Program-made: the position numbers and the translations under genes | The notes under the pieces: model-generated | Told to the model about the DNA's origin: nothing | Database searches by the model: none | The model's input: the letters and a program-made list of their open reading frames with translations, nothing else | Assembly (NCBI RefSeq): GCF_015319165.1 | Contig: NZ_JADIVZ010000004.1 | Coordinates: forward strand, 248,001 to 312,000 | Length of the DNA stretch: 64,000 nucleotides | DNA from: Nocardioides acrostichi | Lineage (GTDB): Bacteria; Actinomycetota; Actinomycetes; Propionibacteriales; Nocardioidaceae | Reading direction: 5' to 3' | Shown: piece by piece, positions 33,801 through 42,117 of the stretch | Position numbering within the stretch: the stretch's first letter is position 1 | How the letters are laid out: every line of letters begins with the position of its first letter

Positions 33801-34554
33801 GCGCAGCGGATCCGAGGCCCGCGGGTCCGAGGGCAGCGAGCCCGTTGAGCGGGTGTCGGTGCTGGTGGTCGAGGACGACGCCCGCACGGCCGCGGCGCAC
33901 GCCACCTACGTCGGGCGCCTCGACGGCTTCACGCTGGCCGGCGTCGCGCGGTCGGCCGCTGAGACGGTGCGGCTGCTCGAGGCGCAACGCGCCGAGGGGC
34001 ACCCGGTCGACCTGCTGCTGCTCGACATGAACCTCCCCGACACACACGGGCTCTCGTTGCTGCACGGGCTGCGCGCCTCGGGTCACCTCTGCGACGTCGT
34101 GGCCGTCACCGCCGCCCGCGACGCCGATGTCGTGCGGCGCGCTGTCGCCCAGGGCGTCGTGCTGTACCTGATCAAACCGTTCACGTTTCGCATGTTCCGC
34201 GCTCGACTCGAGCAGTACGCCGCCTTCCATGCCGGACTGCATGCTCGGCTCGACGACGGCGGCGAGCTGGCCCAAGACGACGTCGACGCCATGATCGGCT
34301 CGCTGCGCTCCTCCCGCGACACCGACTCCGCGGCGCTGCCCAAGGGCATGAGCGCCGAGACCATGCGTCAGGTGGTCGCCGCGCTGCGCGAGGCCGGCGC
34401 CGCCCTCTCGGCCTCCGAGGTCGCCGAGCGCGTCGGGGCCTCGCGCGTCACGGCACGCCGCTACCTGGAGCACCTGGCCGAGGCGGGGCAGGTGCTGCGG
34501 GCACCGAGATACGGGCGTGGCGGCCGGCCAGAGCTGGAATACCGTCGCCGCTGA
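33793..34554 (+). CDS. CitB/DcuR-type response regulator
   Basis: This 253-residue protein has a receiver domain with the phospho-acceptor Asp in LLLLDMNLPD, acidic VVEDDA at the N-terminus and conserved Lys in YLIKPF. The C-terminal half has a winged HTH typical of this class (ALSASEVAERVGASRVTARRYL). The first ~22 residues (Ser/Gly/Glu-rich) are extra. The GTG overlaps the kinase stop by 8 bases. It likely activates the divergent dctA promoter when phosphorylated. Confidence 0.88.
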   Translation: MPERSGSEARGSEGSEPVERVSVLVVEDDARTAAAHATYVGRLDGFTLAGVARSAAETVRLLEAQRAEGHPVDLLLLDMNLPDTHGLSLLHGLRASGHLCDVVAVTAARDADVVRRAVAQGVVLYLIKPFTFRMFRARLEQYAAFHAGLHARLDDGGELAQDDVDAMIGSLRSSRDTDSAALPKGMSAETMRQVVAALREAGAALSASEVAERVGASRVTARRYLEHLAEAGQVLRAPRYGRGGRPELEYRRR

Positions 34555-34606
34555 GGGTCTGGCGTTCTCGGCACGGGCGGCGCGAACGCGGCCTATCGTT
34601 CGGTGC

Positions 34607-35416
34607 GTGTCGCAAGAGAGCGGGTCGCGCCCCAGCGCGGCGGACCTGGGCGTGAGCCAAGAGCTCTACGACCGCATCGTCGCCGACCTCGACCGCTCGC
34701 GGAGCGCGGCACACCCCGTCCCAGAACCTGCGCGCGCGCCCCGGCTCGGCGGCCGCAGCCGGCTGATGCTGGGCGCGCTGGGCGCGCTGGTGTTCCTCGT
34801 GCTGCACTCCGTCTCCACCTCGGACGCCGACGACGGCCAGGCGACCTTCGCCTTCTTGCACACACAGAGCGACGGCACGCCGGTGGCCTACACCTCCTGC
34901 CGTCCGATCCAGGTGGCGGTCTACCCGGCCGGCGGACCACCCGACGCCGAGGCACTCGTCGCGGACGCCGTGGCCGTCGTACGGGCGGCCACCGGCCTCG
35001 ACATCGTGGTGACCGGCAGCTTCGGCGGCGCCGCGCCGAACTGGAACTTCGCCGCGGCTCCCGTCACGCCCGACGACCCGATCAGCGTGTCCTGGCAGGA
35101 CGGCGCCGCGATCGCCGACATGACCGACGAGACCGCCGGACTCGGCGGCAGCCGGGTCTTCACCAACCCCGACGGCAGCAAGCGGCTGGGCGCCGGGACC
35201 ATCGCGCTCTCGCGCGACTACTACGCCGAGCTGGCCGACGAGGACGATCGCGCCGAGGAGGTCGCTGTGATCGAGCACGAGTTCGGCCACGTGCTGGGCC
35301 TGGACCACGTCGACGACCGCGGCGAGCTGATGAACGCCGCGAACCTCGGCCAGACGTCGTTCGGCGCCGGCGATCTCGAGGGTCTGCGCAGGCTCGGGCA
35401 AGGGCGGTGCTTGTGA
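34607..35416 (+). CDS. membrane-anchored matrixin-like zinc metalloprotease
   Basis: This 269-residue protein has an N-terminal cytoplasmic tail of about 45 residues, one membrane segment (LMLGALGALVFLVLHSV), and then an outside domain with the metzincin zinc motif HEFGHVLGLDH and a following ELMN Met-turn. A short catalytic domain of about 200 residues fits small matrixin-family proteases of bacteria. GTG 34607 keeps the TM segment about 47 residues in. GTG 34652 is an alternative. It overlaps the following dehydrogenase by one base (TGATG). Peptide substrates are unknown. A role in cell-envelope or sporulation-like processing is speculative. Confidence 0.78.
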   Translation: MSQESGSRPSAADLGVSQELYDRIVADLDRSRSAAHPVPEPARAPRLGGRSRLMLGALGALVFLVLHSVSTSDADDGQATFAFLHTQSDGTPVAYTSCRPIQVAVYPAGGPPDAEALVADAVAVVRAATGLDIVVTGSFGGAAPNWNFAAAPVTPDDPISVSWQDGAAIADMTDETAGLGGSRVFTNPDGSKRLGAGTIALSRDYYAELADEDDRAEEVAVIEHEFGHVLGLDHVDDRGELMNAANLGQTSFGAGDLEGLRRLGQGRCL

Positions 35417-36456
35417 TGCGGGCGGTCGTCTACGACGCCTACGGCGCTACCCCCGAGGTCTGCGAGATGGCCGAGCCCTCGTGTCCGGCGGACGGGGTGG
35501 TGGTGCGGGTCGAGGCCACCGGCGTGTGCCGCTCGGACTGGCACGCCTGGCGCGGCCACGACCCGGTGCCGCTGCCGATGGTGCCGGGGCACGAGCTCGC
35601 CGGTCACGTGGTGGCGGTGGGAGGCGAGGTGCGCCGCTGGCAGGTCGGCGACCGAGTCACCGTTCCGTTCGTGGTGGGCTGCGGTCGGTGCCCGGTCTGC
35701 TCAGGCGGTGACGCCCAGGTGTGTCCGCATCAGGAGCAGCCCGGCTTCACGATGCCGGGATCCTTCGCCGAACTGGTCGCCCTGCCCGCCGCCGACGCCA
35801 ACCTCGTGGCGCTGCCAGAAGAGGTCGACATGGTGTCGGCCGCCGCCTTGGGGTGCCGCTTCGCGACCGCCTATCGGGCGCTGCACGCGCACGGTCGCGT
35901 GCGAGCCGACGAGTGGGTGGCGGTGCACGGCTGCGGTGGCGTCGGCCTCTCGGCGGTGATGGTCGCGGCCGCGGCCGGAGCGCGCGTCGTCGCGGTCGAC
36001 GTCCGAGCCGATGCCCTCGAGCTGGCTCGCCGGGTGGGCGCCGAGGCGACCCTGGGTGCGGACCCAGACCTCGGCGTCACCTCGGAGGCCGTCCGTGACC
36101 TGACCGACGGCGGGGCGCATGTCTCCCTGGACGCCGTCGGGTCACGCACGACCGCCGAGGCGTCGGTGCGCTCGCTGCGCCGTCGGGGTCGGCACGTGCA
36201 GGCCGGGCTGCTGCTCGGGGCCGACTCCTCCCCCGTGCTGCCGATGGACCGCGTCGTGGCGTGGGAGCTGAGTCTGCACGGCACGCACGGCATGGCCGCC
36301 CACGAGTACCCACCCATGCTGGCCGCCGTCGCCGAGGGCATTCTGCGCCCGGACCTCCTGGTCGGCCGCACCGTCACCCTCGACGAGGCACCCGGCGCCT
36401 TGACGTCGCTCGGCACCGACCGATCACCGGCCGGCATCACCGTCGTCCAACCCTGA
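35416..36456 (+). CDS. zinc-dependent alcohol dehydrogenase (MDR)
   Basis: This 346-residue medium-chain dehydrogenase has the catalytic Zn site in GVCRSDWHAW and GHELAGHVV, four structural-Zn cysteines in GCGRCPVCSGGDAQVC, and the NAD motif GCGGVGLSAVMVAA. It oxidises an alcohol with NAD(P). It is co-transcribed with the metalloprotease (one-base overlap), which is an unusual pairing. Its TGA stop is the first three bases of the 22-bp repeat array that follows. Confidence 0.87.
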   Translation: MRAVVYDAYGATPEVCEMAEPSCPADGVVVRVEATGVCRSDWHAWRGHDPVPLPMVPGHELAGHVVAVGGEVRRWQVGDRVTVPFVVGCGRCPVCSGGDAQVCPHQEQPGFTMPGSFAELVALPAADANLVALPEEVDMVSAAALGCRFATAYRALHAHGRVRADEWVAVHGCGGVGLSAVMVAAAAGARVVAVDVRADALELARRVGAEATLGADPDLGVTSEAVRDLTDGGAHVSLDAVGSRTTAEASVRSLRRRGRHVQAGLLLGADSSPVLPMDRVVAWELSLHGTHGMAAHEYPPMLAAVAEGILRPDLLVGRTVTLDEAPGALTSLGTDRSPAGITVVQP

Positions 36457-36629
36457 CCCGTCGCTAGTTTTCACGTGACCCGTCGCTAGTTTTCGCGTGA
36501 CCCGTCGCTAGTTTTCGCGTGACCCGTCGCTAGTTTTCGCGTGACCCGTCGCTAGTTTTCGCGTGACCCGTCGCTAGTTTTCGCGTGACCCGTCGCTAGT
36601 TTTCGCGTGACCCGTCGCTAGTTTTCGCG
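36454..36629 (+). repeat. forward array of eight 22-bp direct repeats
   Basis: Eight tandem units start at 36454, 36476, 36498, 36520, 36542, 36564, 36586 and 36608, each with TGACCC-GTCGCTAGTTTTC at its start. Unit 1 differs at one base (ACG for GCG at its end). There are no spacers, so it is not a CRISPR array. The TGA of unit 1 is the stop codon of the alcohol dehydrogenase. A ninth, degenerate unit (TGACCTGCCAC...) begins at 36630. Confidence 0.95.
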
Positions 36630-36759
36630 TGACCTGCCACCTTTTCCACGCATGAAACTCGTGGCAGGTCACCTGCAAACTGGCGACGGCTCAGCGGAAA
36701 ACTCGTGGCAGGTCAGACGAAAACTGGCGACGGCTCAGCGGAAAACTCGTGGCAGGTCA
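36630..36759 (-). repeat. reverse array of related 22-bp repeats, head-to-head
   Basis: On the minus strand five 22-bp units begin at 36759, 36737, 36715, 36693 and 36671. They alternate TGACCTGCCACGAGTTT and TGAGCCGTCGCCAGTTT starts, diverged versions of the forward unit. The TGA at 36759-36757 is the stop codon of glyA. The forward TGACCTGCCAC (36630-36640) and the reverse GTGGCAGGTCA (36661-36671) form an 11-bp stem, so the junction is a hairpin. Transcripts from either side could fold into long stems, suiting a bidirectional terminator. Confidence 0.9.
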
Positions 36760-38196
36760 GGCGAGCTCGAGGCCGGGATAGAGCGGGTGCTTGTCGAGCA
36801 TCTCGGCCGAGGCGGCCTTGACCTTGTCGGCCACGCCGTCGGCGAGGGTATAGGAGGCCTTCGACGGGTCGCCGGCCTTGGTGGTGCCGGGCTGGGTGTT
36901 GCTCAGCACCTTCACGATCAGCTCGGCCACGGCGTCGAACTCGTCGTGGCCGAAGCCGCGCGTGGTGAGCGCGGGCGTGCCGAGCCGGATTCCGGAGGTG
37001 TACCAGGCGCCGTTGGGGTCGCGCGGCACGGAGTTGCGGTTGGTCACGACGCCGGCGTCGAGCAGGGCCGACTCGGCCTGACGCCCAGTGAGCCCGAAGC
37101 TCGAGACGTCGAGCAGCACGAGATGGTTGTCGGTGCCGCCGGTCACGAGGTTCGCGTCGCGCTTCGAGAAGCCCTCAGCCAGTGACTTCGCGTTGTCGGC
37201 GACCTTCTGCGCGTAGCTGCGGAAGGAATCCTGGCGCGCCTCGGCCAACGCCACGGCCTTGGCGGCCATCACGTGCGAGAGGGGACCACCCAGCACCATG
37301 GGGCAGCCGCGGTCGACGCTGGGGGCGTACTCCTCGGTGGCGAGCACCATCCCGCCGCGCGGGCCGCGCAGCGACTTGTGCGTCGTGGTCGTGACGACGT
37401 GGGCGTGCGGCACCGGATCCTCGTCGCCGGTGAACACCTTGCCGGCCACCAAGCCCGCGAAGTGGGCCATGTCGACCATGAGCGTGGCGCCTACCTCGTC
37501 GGCGATCTCACGCACCTTCGCGAAGTTCACCCGGCGCGGGTACGCGGAGTAACCGGCGACCAGCACGAGCGGCTTGAACTCGCGGGCCTTGGCGGCCAAG
37601 GCGCCGTAGTCGAGCAGCCCGGTCTCGGGGTCGGTGCCGTACTGGTTCTGGTGGAACATCTTGCCGGAGATGTTCGGGCGGAAGCCGTGGGTGAGGTGGC
37701 CGCCGGCGTCGAGGCTCATGCCGAGCAGACGCTGGTTGCCGAGCTCGCGGCGCAGGGCCTCCCAGTCCTCCTCGGTGAGGTCGTTCACGTTCTTGGCGGA
37801 CGCCTTCTCCAGCCAGGGGCCTTCGACCCGGTGGGCGAGGATCGACCAGAAGGCGACCAGGTTGGCGTCGATGCCGGAGTGCGGCTGGACGTAGGCGTAC
37901 TCGGCGCCGAACAGCTCGCGCGCGTGCTCGGCGGCGATCGACTCCACGGTGTCGACGTTCTGGCAGCCGGCGTAGAAACGGTGGCCGACGGTGCCCTCGG
38001 CGTACTTGTCGGAGAACCAGGTGCCCATGGTCATCAGCACGGCCGGGCTGGCGTAGTTCTCGCTGGCGATGAGCTTGAGCGAGCCGCGCTGATCGGCGAG
38101 CTCGTTGCGGGTGGCCTCGGCGATGCGGGGCTCGACGCCCTCGATCACCTCGAGGGCCTGGCGGTAGACGCTGCTCACGAGAGTGCTGTCGCTCAT
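36757..38196 (-). CDS. glyA: serine hydroxymethyltransferase
   Basis: This 479-residue PLP enzyme has the Schiff-base Lys in [36 protein letters not shown] and [11 protein letters not shown]. It is longer than the common 410-430 residue form because of an internal insert (around [19 protein letters not shown]), which I have seen in other long actinobacterial SHMTs. It interconverts serine and glycine, making 5,10-methylene-THF. The stop codon lies in the 22-bp repeat array. It is divergent from the sulfur operon, linking serine/cysteine and one-carbon supply. Confidence 0.93.
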   Translation of the reverse strand: MSDSTLVSSVYRQALEVIEGVEPRIAEATRNELADQRGSLKLIASENYASPAVLMTMGTWFSDKYAEGTVGHRFYAGCQNVDTVESIAAEHARELFGAEYAYVQPHSGIDANLVAFWSILAHRVEGPWLEKASAKNVNDLTEEDWEALRRELGNQRLLGMSLDAGGHLTHGFRPNISGKMFHQNQYGTDPETGLLDYGALAAKAREFKPLVLVAGYSAYPRRVNFAKVREIADEVGATLMVDMAHFAGLVAGKVFTGDEDPVPHAHVVTTTTHKSLRGPRGGMVLATEEYAPSVDRGCPMVLGGPLSHVMAAKAVALAEARQDSFRSYAQKVADNAKSLAEGFSKRDANLVTGGTDNHLVLLDVSSFGLTGRQAESALLDAGVVTNRNSVPRDPNGAWYTSGIRLGTPALTTRGFGHDEFDAVAELIVKVLSNTQPGTTKAGDPSKASYTLADGVADKVKAASAEMLDKHPLYPGLELA

Positions 38197-38247
38197 GGCG
38201 GCAGACTACGAGGATCCGCCCCTCGCGCCGCCATCGGCTCGGATCGC

Positions 38248-38284
38248 CGTCCACTATATGGACGACAATCCCATATTGTGGGAT
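38248..38284. promoter_or_regulatory. two tandem inverted repeats in the glyA/cys divergent region
   Basis: CGTCCA-N5-TGGACG (38248-38264) and ATCCCA-N5-TGGGAT (38268-38284) are two 6-bp-arm inverted repeats with 5-bp spacers, centres 20 bp apart. They sit between glyA (minus) and the sulfur leader (plus). They may bind a regulator, for example of sulfur or one-carbon metabolism, or shape the two promoters. A -10-like TATATG lies within the first. Confidence 0.4.
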
Positions 38285-38327
38285 TACGATTTGGAGATGG
38301 CAGGATGCCCTGCCCAGACTCTTCCTC

Positions 38328-38414
38328 ATGAGTCTTGCTGCCACCCATGCGCACCTCGTGGTCCGTCGCCACGTGGATCTGTGCCGCATGCGCAGCGCGC
38401 TGTGTCACCGCTGA
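38328..38414 (+). CDS. cysteine-attenuation leader peptide upstream of the sulfur operon
   Basis: This 28-codon open frame (ATG 38328, TGA 38412-38414) encodes the RRHVDLCRMRSALCHR ending typical of actinobacterial leader peptides before cysteine/sulfate genes, with two Cys near the end. Ribosome stalling at these Cys codons when charged tRNA-Cys is scarce is thought to expose or mask a downstream attenuator. The 86 bases to the sulfite reductase start would hold that structure. GTG 38358 is a shorter possible start. It is too short for ordinary gene callers. Confidence 0.75.
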   Translation: MSLAATHAHLVVRRHVDLCRMRSALCHR

Positions 38415-38500
38415 GGGTTCCGCCTCATCCGCACCACCGATCAGCCCGGACCGATCCAGCTCTCGCGCGCTCTCCGCCGCGCCCACCCGAAGGACGACGC

Positions 38501-40195
38501 ATGCCCAGCACGACGACGCAGATTCCCCGCCCGCGCAAGGGCGAGGGTCAGTGGGGCCTCGGCTACTCCGAGCCGCTGAACAAGAACGAGCAGAGCAAGA
38601 AGGACGACAACCCGCTCAACGTCGCGGCCCGCATCGAGCACATCTACGCCAAGCGCGGCTTCGACTCCATCGATCCCGCCGACCTGCGCGGCCGGTTCCG
38701 CTGGCTGGGCCTCTACACGCAGCGGGCCGAAGGCTTCGACGGCGGCCGCACCGCCACGGTGCCGGAGGAGGATCTCGACGCCCGGTTCTTCATGATGCGC
38801 GTGCGCACCGACGGCGCGTTGCTCTCCGCCCACGCCTTGCGCACGCTCGGTGAGATCGGGCGCGACCACGCGCGCGACACCGCCGACGTCACCGATCGCG
38901 AGAACATCCAGTACCACTGGATCCAGATCGAGGACGTGCCCACCATCTGGTCGCGCCTCGACGAGGCCGGGCTCACCACCATGGAGGCCTGCGGCGACTC
39001 CCCGCGCCCGTTCCTTGGCTCGCCCGTCGCCGGCGTGTCGTCGGAGGAGATCATCGACGGCACCCCCGCGCTGGAGGAGATCAAGCGTCGCTACATCGGG
39101 GACGAGAAGTTCGCCAACCTGCCCCGCAAGTTCAAGACCGCGCTCACCGGTCACCCCGGCCACGACGTGTCGCCGGAGACCAACGACGTGGCGTTCGTCG
39201 GCTCGATGCACCCGGAGCACGGCCCCGGCTTCGACCTCTGGGTCGGCGGCGGCCTCTCCACGAACCCGAAGCTCACCCACAAGCTGGGCGTCTGGATCCC
39301 GCTCGCCGAGGTACCCGACGTGTGGGCCGGCGTGGCCTCGGTGTTCCGCGACTACGGCTACCGGCGGCTGCGCTCCCGCGCACGCCTGAAGTTCCTGCTG
39401 GCCGACTGGGGTCCGGAGAAGTTCCGTGAGGTGCTCGAGAACGAGTACCTCGACGCGCCGATGGTCTCCCTGCCCTCGCCGCCCTCCCCCGTGGGTCACC
39501 GCGACCACATCGGCGTGCACGAGCAGAAGGACGGACGCCGCTACGTCGGCGTCGCGCCCGTCGTCGGCCGGGTCTCCGGCACCATGCTCGTGGCGCTGGC
39601 CGACCTGGTCGAGGAGTTCGGGCTCGACGGCGCCCGGCTCACGCCGTACCAGAAGATCGTGCTGCTCGGGGCCGAGCCCGACCGCGTCGACGACCTCCTC
39701 GACGCCCTGGAGGGGATCGGTCTCTCGGGTCGCCCCTCGAACTGGCGCCGCAACACGATGGCCTGCACCGGCATCCAGTTCTGCAAGCTCGCGATCGTCG
39801 ACACCAAGAACCGCGCCCGCGACCTCATCGCCGAACTCGAGCAGCGCTTCCCCGAGCTCAGCACCGACGACCTCGGTGGGGGCATCACCATCAACGTCAA
39901 CGGCTGCCCCAACGCGTGTGCGCGCACCCAGGTCGCCGACATCGGCCTCAAGGGTCAGCTGGTCACGAAGGACGGCGAGCAGGTCGAGGGCTTCCAGGTG
40001 CACCTGGGCGGGGAGACCGGGCTGCACGCCAACTTCGGCCGCAAGCTGCGTGCGCACAAGGTGGCGAGCAGCGACCTCGGCGACTACGTGGCCAGCGTCG
40101 TGTCGGCCTACCTCGCCGACCGCCAGCCCGAGGAGAGGTTCGCCCAGTGGGTGCACCGAGCCGACGAGGGGTTGCTCACGGGGGCCTCCTCGTGA
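38501..40195 (+). CDS. sirA: nitrite/sulfite reductase, ferredoxin-dependent (SirA-like)
   Basis: This 564-residue siroheme enzyme has the cluster-binding motifs CTGIQFC (about residue 420) and NGCPNACA (about 467), which together bind the [4Fe-4S]-siroheme unit. N- and C-terminal halves each show the ferrodoxin-like/sulfite reductase fold (ARFFMMRVR, VGGGLSTNPKLTHKLGVW). AAGGA lies upstream of ATG 38501. It reduces sulfite to sulfide using ferredoxin. Nitrite reductase is the alternative, but co-transcription with APS reductase and the siroheme chelatase favours sulfur assimilation. Confidence 0.9.
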   Translation: MPSTTTQIPRPRKGEGQWGLGYSEPLNKNEQSKKDDNPLNVAARIEHIYAKRGFDSIDPADLRGRFRWLGLYTQRAEGFDGGRTATVPEEDLDARFFMMRVRTDGALLSAHALRTLGEIGRDHARDTADVTDRENIQYHWIQIEDVPTIWSRLDEAGLTTMEACGDSPRPFLGSPVAGVSSEEIIDGTPALEEIKRRYIGDEKFANLPRKFKTALTGHPGHDVSPETNDVAFVGSMHPEHGPGFDLWVGGGLSTNPKLTHKLGVWIPLAEVPDVWAGVASVFRDYGYRRLRSRARLKFLLADWGPEKFREVLENEYLDAPMVSLPSPPSPVGHRDHIGVHEQKDGRRYVGVAPVVGRVSGTMLVALADLVEEFGLDGARLTPYQKIVLLGAEPDRVDDLLDALEGIGLSGRPSNWRRNTMACTGIQFCKLAIVDTKNRARDLIAELEQRFPELSTDDLGGGITINVNGCPNACARTQVADIGLKGQLVTKDGEQVEGFQVHLGGETGLHANFGRKLRAHKVASSDLGDYVASVVSAYLADRQPEERFAQWVHRADEGLLTGASS

Positions 40196-40938
40196 CCTCC
40201 GCGACGACACATGCCGCCCGGGCCGCCCGGGGAACGGTGACCGAGGGGCGCTCCCCCGAGGAACTGCGCGACCTGGTCTCGCACTGGGGCGCCGAGCTCG
40301 AGCTGGCCCCCGCCGAGACCATCGTCGAGTGGGCCGCGGCCACGTTCGGTGAACGATTCTGCGTGACGTCGTCGATGGGTGACGCCGTGCTCGCCCACCT
40401 GGCCTCGCGCGTCGTCCCCGGCATCGACGTGGTGTTCCTCGACACGGGTTACCACTTCGTCGAGACCCTCGGCACCCGTGACGCGGTCGAGGCGACGCTG
40501 CCCGTGAACCTCCGCACCATCACGCCCGAGCAGAGCGTCGCCGAGCAGGACGCCACCGAGGGCAAGGATCTGTTCCGCACCGACCCGGACCGCTGCTGCG
40601 CCCTGCGCAAGGTGGCGCCGCTCCAGCGGGCGCTGGCCGACTACGACGCCTGGGCCACGGGGCTGCGTCGCGCCGAGACGCACGCGCGCGTGATCGCGCC
40701 CGTCATCGGATGGGACGCCAAGAAGCAGAAGGTCAAGGTCTCGCCGCTGGCCCGATGGTCAGACGAGCAGGTCGAGGCCTACATCGCCGAGCACCATGTG
40801 CTGGTGAACCCCCTCGTCTACGACGGCTACCCCTCGATCGGTTGTGCCCCGTGCACGCGTCGCGTCGCACCCGGCGACGACGCCCGCAGCGGACGCTGGG
40901 CCGGCACCGGCAAGACCGAGTGCGGCATCCACATCTGA
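40192..40938 (+). CDS. cysH: adenylyl-sulfate (APS) reductase, CysH
   Basis: This 248-residue protein has the PAPS/APS reductase fold. TSSMGDAVLAHL binds the nucleotide sulfate. The paired Cys RCCALRKV and the later CAPCTRR hold the [4Fe-4S] cluster seen in bacterial APS reductases, and the C-terminal TECGIH supplies the catalytic Cys. The GTG overlaps the sulfite reductase stop (GTGA). It reduces APS to sulfite with thioredoxin. The four-Cys pattern marks it as the cluster-containing APS, not PAPS, type. Confidence 0.9.
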   Translation: MTSATTHAARAARGTVTEGRSPEELRDLVSHWGAELELAPAETIVEWAAATFGERFCVTSSMGDAVLAHLASRVVPGIDVVFLDTGYHFVETLGTRDAVEATLPVNLRTITPEQSVAEQDATEGKDLFRTDPDRCCALRKVAPLQRALADYDAWATGLRRAETHARVIAPVIGWDAKKQKVKVSPLARWSDEQVEAYIAEHHVLVNPLVYDGYPSIGCAPCTRRVAPGDDARSGRWAGTGKTECGIHI

Positions 40939-40976
40939 ACTCCCCCTCCCGACGCAGCACCACGAAAGAGACACCG

Positions 40977-41720
40977 ATGACCGCTCCCGCCCTCATCGCC
41001 CTGGCCCACGGAAGCCGCGACCCCCGCTCTGCCGCCACGGTGCGCGCGCTCGTGGCCGAGGTCCGCCGTCAGCACCCTGGAATCCGCGCCGAGGCTGCGT
41101 TCCTCGACCTCAGCACGCCCGCCTTCGACGCGGTCGTCGATCGCCTGGTCGACGAGGGGCACGACGAGATCGTCGTCGTGCCGCTCCTGCTCACCGAGGC
41201 GTTTCACGCCCGGGTCGACGTGCCTGCCGCCGTCGCCGAGGCGAACGCCCGTCACCCGCAATGCCGCGTGCAGGCGACGCCGGTGCTCGGCACGGAGCGT
41301 TGCTTCCTCGAGGTGCTCGACGTGCGCATGCGCGAGGCGCTGCGTACCGCCCGAGTGCGCGAGCTCGACGCCCTCGTGCTGGCCGCGGCCGGCTCCTCGG
41401 ACCCTCTCGCGAATCAGGCCGTGGCGCGCATGGCGCGCGTGTGGGGACAGCACCACAAGCTCCCGGTCACCGCGGCCTTCGCCTCCGCCGCACCGCCGGC
41501 CACCGGCGAGGCCGTACGCGCGTTCCGGGCCGAGGGACGGCGTCACGTCGCCGTCGCCTCGCTGTTCTTGGCGCCCGGCCGATTGCCGGACCGCGCGGCC
41601 GAGCTGGCCCTCGAGGCCGGTGCCGTGGCGGTCTCGGCTCCGCTGGGCGACCACTCGGAGGTCGCGCGGGTGGTGCTGGCCCGGTACGCCGTCGGCGCCG
41701 TCGAGCTCGTTCCGGTCTGA
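40977..41720 (+). CDS. sirohydrochlorin chelatase (CbiX/SirB-like)
   Basis: This 247-residue protein has LIALAHGSRDPRSA at the start (HGS(R) motif of CbiX-type chelatases), VVPLLLTEAFHARVDVPAA, and a second related half with VLAAAGSSDP, so it looks like a two-repeat chelatase. It inserts Fe2+ into sirohydrochlorin, the last step of siroheme synthesis, supplying the cofactor of the upstream sulfite reductase. It starts 38 bases after cysH. It stops 10 bases before the convergent DUF3037 gene. Confidence 0.85.
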   Translation: MTAPALIALAHGSRDPRSAATVRALVAEVRRQHPGIRAEAAFLDLSTPAFDAVVDRLVDEGHDEIVVVPLLLTEAFHARVDVPAAVAEANARHPQCRVQATPVLGTERCFLEVLDVRMREALRTARVRELDALVLAAAGSSDPLANQAVARMARVWGQHHKLPVTAAFASAAPPATGEAVRAFRAEGRRHVAVASLFLAPGRLPDRAAELALEAGAVAVSAPLGDHSEVARVVLARYAVGAVELVPV

Positions 41721-41730
41721 CCTGGGCGGT

Positions 41731-42117
41731 TCAGCGCACGAGACGGTCGAGCAGCCCGCTCAGCTCGGCGGCGCAGTCGGCGGTGACGCCGCCGTGCACC
41801 GGACCGGGTTGGAGCACGGTGGAGCGGGGGGCCTTGAGCAGCCCGAAGCGCTGGGTGAGCGACTGGACGGCCGCCGCGCCCGCTCGCGCATCCCCCGCAC
41901 ACACGCCGTCAACGAACCTCAGCGCGTCGCGCACTCGGTCGACGTCGAGGCCGGGCGCGAAGACGTGGAGCCGGTCGCTGTCGACCTGCCAGGCGACGTC
42001 GAGGAATGCGGCGGCCTGGCAGTAGAGCACCACGCCGACGTTGACGAACTCCTCGCGGTCGGGCCGCGGCACACAGCGCAGCACGACGTACTGGTACGGA
42101 TCCGGGTGCGTGCTCAC
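41731..42117 (-). CDS. DUF3037 protein
   Basis: This 128-residue protein has the DUF3037 pattern: YQYVVLRCVPRPDREEFVNVGVVLYC near the N-terminus (given in parts here), and LTQRFGLLKAPRSTV later. GTG 42117 overlaps the HipA-like gene's stop (GTGA). DUF3037 and HipA-like genes are often neighbours in actinobacteria, as I recall, which suggests a functional pair. The biochemical role is unknown. Confidence 0.78.
   Translation of the reverse strand: MSTHPDPYQYVVLRCVPRPDREEFVNVGVVLYCQAAAFLDVAWQVDSDRLHVFAPGLDVDRVRDALRFVDGVCAGDARAGAAAVQSLTQRFGLLKAPRSTVLQPGPVHGGVTADCAAELSGLLDRLVR

Noticed and set aside
36454..36759. CRISPR array
   Set aside because: Units are contiguous at 22 bp with no spacers, occur in both orientations, and no cas genes are near.
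36652..37185. Small open frame starting in the repeat hairpin
   Set aside because: Its sequence is the repeat plus the antisense of glyA, so it has no independent coding signal.
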